Below, one piece after another: positions 61,720 through 64,000 of a stretch of 64,000 nt of DNA (its first letter is position 1; every line of letters begins with the position of its first letter). A program made the translations under genes and the position numbers. The notes under the pieces were generated by a model. That model saw only the letters and a list, made by a program, of their open reading frames with translations. It had not been told where the DNA came from and did not search any database. This DNA comes from Sphingobium sp. TKS (lineage in GTDB: Bacteria; Pseudomonadota; Alphaproteobacteria; Sphingomonadales; Sphingomonadaceae): positions 1,429,001 through 1,493,000 of the forward strand of contig NZ_CP005083.1 in the NCBI RefSeq assembly GCF_001563265.1. The letters are read 5' to 3'.

Positions 61720-64000
61720 TTATTTCGTGGATTCCGCAGGCTTCGCCTTGCTACCCTTCTTGCCCTTTTTGGGAGCCGCCGGGGTGATTTCGAAGGCGAG
61801 GGCGTCGTCCTTCAACCGGACATGGACCTCGCCGCCATGGACGAGCTTACCGAACAGCAGTTCCTCGGCCAGCGGCTGCTTGATCTTCTCCTGCATCAGG
61901 CGGCCCATCGGACGCGCGCCGTAGAGCTTGTCATAGCCGCGCTTGGTGAGCCAGGCCTTGGCCTCGTCGTCCAGGGTGATGTGGACGTCGCGGTCGGCCA
62001 GTTGCAGTTCGAGCTGGAGCACGAACTTGTCGATGACCCGCGCCACGATTTCCGGTGGCAGATAGCCGAAGGGCACGATCGCATCGAGGCGGTTGCGGAA
62101 TTCGGGGGTGAAGAGCTTCTTCACCGCATCTTCCTGCACATCCTCGCGGGTGAACTCGCCAAAGCCGATGCTCTCCTTCGCCATGTCCGATGCACCGGCA
62201 TTGGTGGTCATGATGAGGATGGTGTTGCGAAAATCCACCGACTTGCCATGGTGATCGGTCAGGCGGCCATTGTCCATCACCTGCAACAATATGTTGAACA
62301 GGTCAGGGTGAGCCTTTTCGACCTCATCGAGCAGCAGTACGCAGTGCGGATTCTGGTCGACCGCATCGGTCAGCAGGCCGCCCTGGTCATAACCGACATA
62401 GCCCGGAGGCGCGCCGATCAGGCGGCTGACCGAGTGCCGTTCCATATATTCCGACATGTCGAACCGCTGGAGCGGGATGCCGAGCAGATGGGCGAGCTGA
62501 CGCGCGACCTCCGTCTTGCCGACGCCGGTAGGGCCGGAGAAGAGATAGTTGCCGATCGGCTTGTCCGGATCGCGCAGGCCCGCCCGTGACAGCTTGATCG
62601 CGCTGGACAGGACTTCGATTGCCCGGTTCTGGCCGAAGACGACGCGCTTCAAATCCGTGTCGAGCGTTTCCAGCACCGATTTGTCGTCCGCCGACACGGT
62701 CTTGGGAGGGATGCGGGCCATGGTCGCGATGACCTGCTCGATCTCCTTGGGGGTGATCGTCTTCTTGCGCTTGCTGGGCACGACCAGCATCTGCATTGCG
62801 CCGACCTCGTCGATCACGTCGATCGCCTTGTCGGGCAGCTTGCGATCATTGATGTAGCGCGCCGACAGTTCCACTGCCGCCTTGATCGCGTCGGGGGTGT
62901 ATTTGACGTTGTGATGCTCCTCGAAGGCGCTGCGCAGCCCGGCGAGAATCTTGATCGTGTCCTCGATCGTGGGTTCGTTGACGTCGATCTTCTGGAACCG
63001 GCGCAACAGAGCGCGGTCCTTCTCGAAATGGTTGCGGAACTCCTTGTAGGTGGTCGAACCGATGCAGCGGATCGTGCCGCCCGACAGTGCGGGCTTCAGC
63101 AGGTTCGATGCATCCATCGCGCCGCCAGAGGTAGCGCCCGCGCCGATGACGGTGTGGATCTCATCGATGAAGAGGACCGCATGCGGCATTTTTTCCAGCT
63201 CGGTCACGACTGCCTTCAGCCGTTCCTCGAAATCGCCGCGATAGCGGGTGCCGGCCAGCAGCGCGCCCATGTCGAGCGAGTAGATCACCGCTTCCTTCAG
63301 GACATCGGGAACCTCGCCCTCGACGATCTTGCGTGCCAGACCTTCCGCGATGGCAGTCTTGCCCACGCCCGGATCGCCCACATAAAGCGGGTTGTTCTTC
63401 GACCGCCGGCAGAGGATCTGGATCGTCCGGTCGACTTCGGATGCGCGGCCGATCAGCGGGTCAACCTTGCCCCGCGCCGCCTTTTCATTGAGGTTGACGG
63501 TGAACTGCTCCAAGGCACTGTCCTTCTTGCCCTTGCTGTCCTGCACCTTCTTTTCCTCTTCCTGAGCGCCCTTGGTCTCGCGCTGCTCAGGGATGGCCGT
63601 GCCCTTGCCGACGCCGTGGCTGATGTAGCTGACCGCATCCAGGCGGCTCATGTCCTGCTGCTGGAGGAAGTATACGGCATAGCTTTCCCGCTCGGAAAAG
63701 AGCGCGACGAGGACGTTTGCGCCCGTCACTTCATCTTTGCCGGAGGATTGGACGTGCAGGATCGCGCGCTGGACCACCCGCTGGAAGCCGCTGGTGGGGG
63801 AGGGGTCGCTGGCCCCTTCGACCTTCAGGCTGTCCAGTTCGGAGTCGAGATATTGCGTCACGGCGTCGCTCAACTCGCCAAGTTCCACGCCGCAGGCCTG
63901 CATCACCTTCGACGCATGTTCATCGTCGATCAGCGCGAGCAGCAGATGCTCCAGCGTCGCATATTCGTGACGACGCTCTGAAGCGTGGGTCAGCGCATTA
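61720..64000 (-). CDS. clpA: ATP-dependent Clp protease ATP-binding subunit ClpA (5' end outside window)
   Basis: ClpA unfolds substrates and feeds them to ClpP; with ClpS it reads N-end degrons. The visible part is the C-terminal 760 or so residues. It includes N-domain helices (THASERRHEYATLEHLLLAL at the very edge), AAA-1 Walker A GDPGVGKTAIAEGLA, AAA-2 GPTGVGKTEVARQLA, sensor motifs and a C-terminal basic tail (KKGKKGSKAKPAESTK). The frame stays open to base 64000, so the start lies outside. It has no M-domain as ClpB would, hence ClpA. Confidence 0.96.
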   Translation of the reverse strand, partial: NALTHASERRHEYATLEHLLLALIDDEHASKVMQACGVELGELSDAVTQYLDSELDSLKVEGASDPSPTSGFQRVVQRAILHVQSSGKDEVTGANVLVALFSERESYAVYFLQQQDMSRLDAVSYISHGVGKGTAIPEQRETKGAQEEEKKVQDSKGKKDSALEQFTVNLNEKAARGKVDPLIGRASEVDRTIQILCRRSKNNPLYVGDPGVGKTAIAEGLARKIVEGEVPDVLKEAVIYSLDMGALLAGTRYRGDFEERLKAVVTELEKMPHAVLFIDEIHTVIGAGATSGGAMDASNLLKPALSGGTIRCIGSTTYKEFRNHFEKDRALLRRFQKIDVNEPTIEDTIKILAGLRSAFEEHHNVKYTPDAIKAAVELSARYINDRKLPDKAIDVIDEVGAMQMLVVPSKRKKTITPKEIEQVIATMARIPPKTVSADDKSVLETLDTDLKRVVFGQNRAIEVLSSAIKLSRAGLRDPDKPIGNYLFSGPTGVGKTEVARQLAHLLGIPLQRFDMSEYMERHSVSRLIGAPPGYVGYDQGGLLTDAVDQNPHCVLLLDEVEKAHPDLFNILLQVMDNGRLTDHHGKSVDFRNTILIMTTNAGASDMAKESIGFGEFTREDVQEDAVKKLFTPEFRNRLDAIVPFGYLPPEIVARVIDKFVLQLELQLADRDVHITLDDEAKAWLTKRGYDKLYGARPMGRLMQEKIKQPLAEELLFGKLVHGGEVHVRLKDDALAFEITPAAPKKGKKGSKAKPAESTK

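Overview
The window is about 64 kb of a GC-rich alphaproteobacterial chromosome. Gene content and protein style point to the Sphingomonadaceae, most likely Sphingobium, Novosphingobium or a relative. The indicators are an sucC-etfB-etfA run, a UrcA protein, an OmpA-like protein with a proline linker, DUF2793 and DUF6127 proteins and a sphingomonad-type gene transfer agent (GTA) cluster. I see no rRNA, tRNA or CRISPR array.

Layout. 1-2.5 kb: the end of a TadG-like pilus protein, two TadE-like pseudopilins and an MreB-type actin homologue. 2.5-7.1 kb: fructose-1,6-bisphosphatase, then a D-alanine catabolic module (RidA-like, dadA, alanine racemase) with a divergent Lrp/AsnC regulator. 7-12.6 kb: a TauE/TIGR02186 membrane pair, an NfrB-like glycosyltransferase with an NfrA-like partner, and nhaA. 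12.7-19.8 kb: small hypotheticals, an iron-permease-family protein, sucC behind a cluster of TTTGCAAA-like sites, etfBA, a cold-shock protein and a helix-turn-helix protein. 19.9-20.9 kb: one conspicuously AT-rich gene encoding a hydrolase-less RelA/SpoT synthetase. 20.9-28.2 kb: uvrA, rlpA, urcA, a LytTR two-component pair and two small hypotheticals. 28.2-31.1 kb: a ModE-like regulator, a near-perfect ModE-box palindrome and a TonB-dependent receptor. 31-41.5 kb: a parallel beta-helix protein, a likely small RNA, trmB, metK, lnt, a YqaA-like protein, a GNAT, a TonB-like protein and a GST.

41.5-57.2 kb is an RcGTA-like gene transfer agent structural cluster. It runs from a small-terminase-like gene through terminase, portal, protease, capsid, connectors, tail tube, a very short tape measure and baseplate genes to a DUF2793 protein. 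It has no integrase, repressor, replication or lysis module, so it reads as a domesticated particle and not a prophage. Three genes without a particle role sit inside it (a reverse-strand GNAT, a glycine-rich secreted protein and a reverse-strand secreted protein). Intrinsic-terminator-like hairpins lie just upstream of five of its genes. 57.4-64 kb: an OmpA-family protein, Cu/Zn superoxide dismutase, an RNA 2',3'-cyclic phosphodiesterase, a BI-1 family protein, a second GST and the incomplete clpA gene.

The most informative non-textbook observations are: the ModE box between a ModE-like gene and a TonB receptor gene; a promoter-hairpin-pyrimidine-terminator unit at 33.67-33.78 kb that looks like a small RNA; the terminator-like hairpins in the GTA operon; the AT-rich RelA/SpoT gene; and palindromic repeat elements inserted in frame into uvrA and lnt and supplying the C-termini of GTA genes. 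No computation or database search was run; family names rest on motif recognition by eye.
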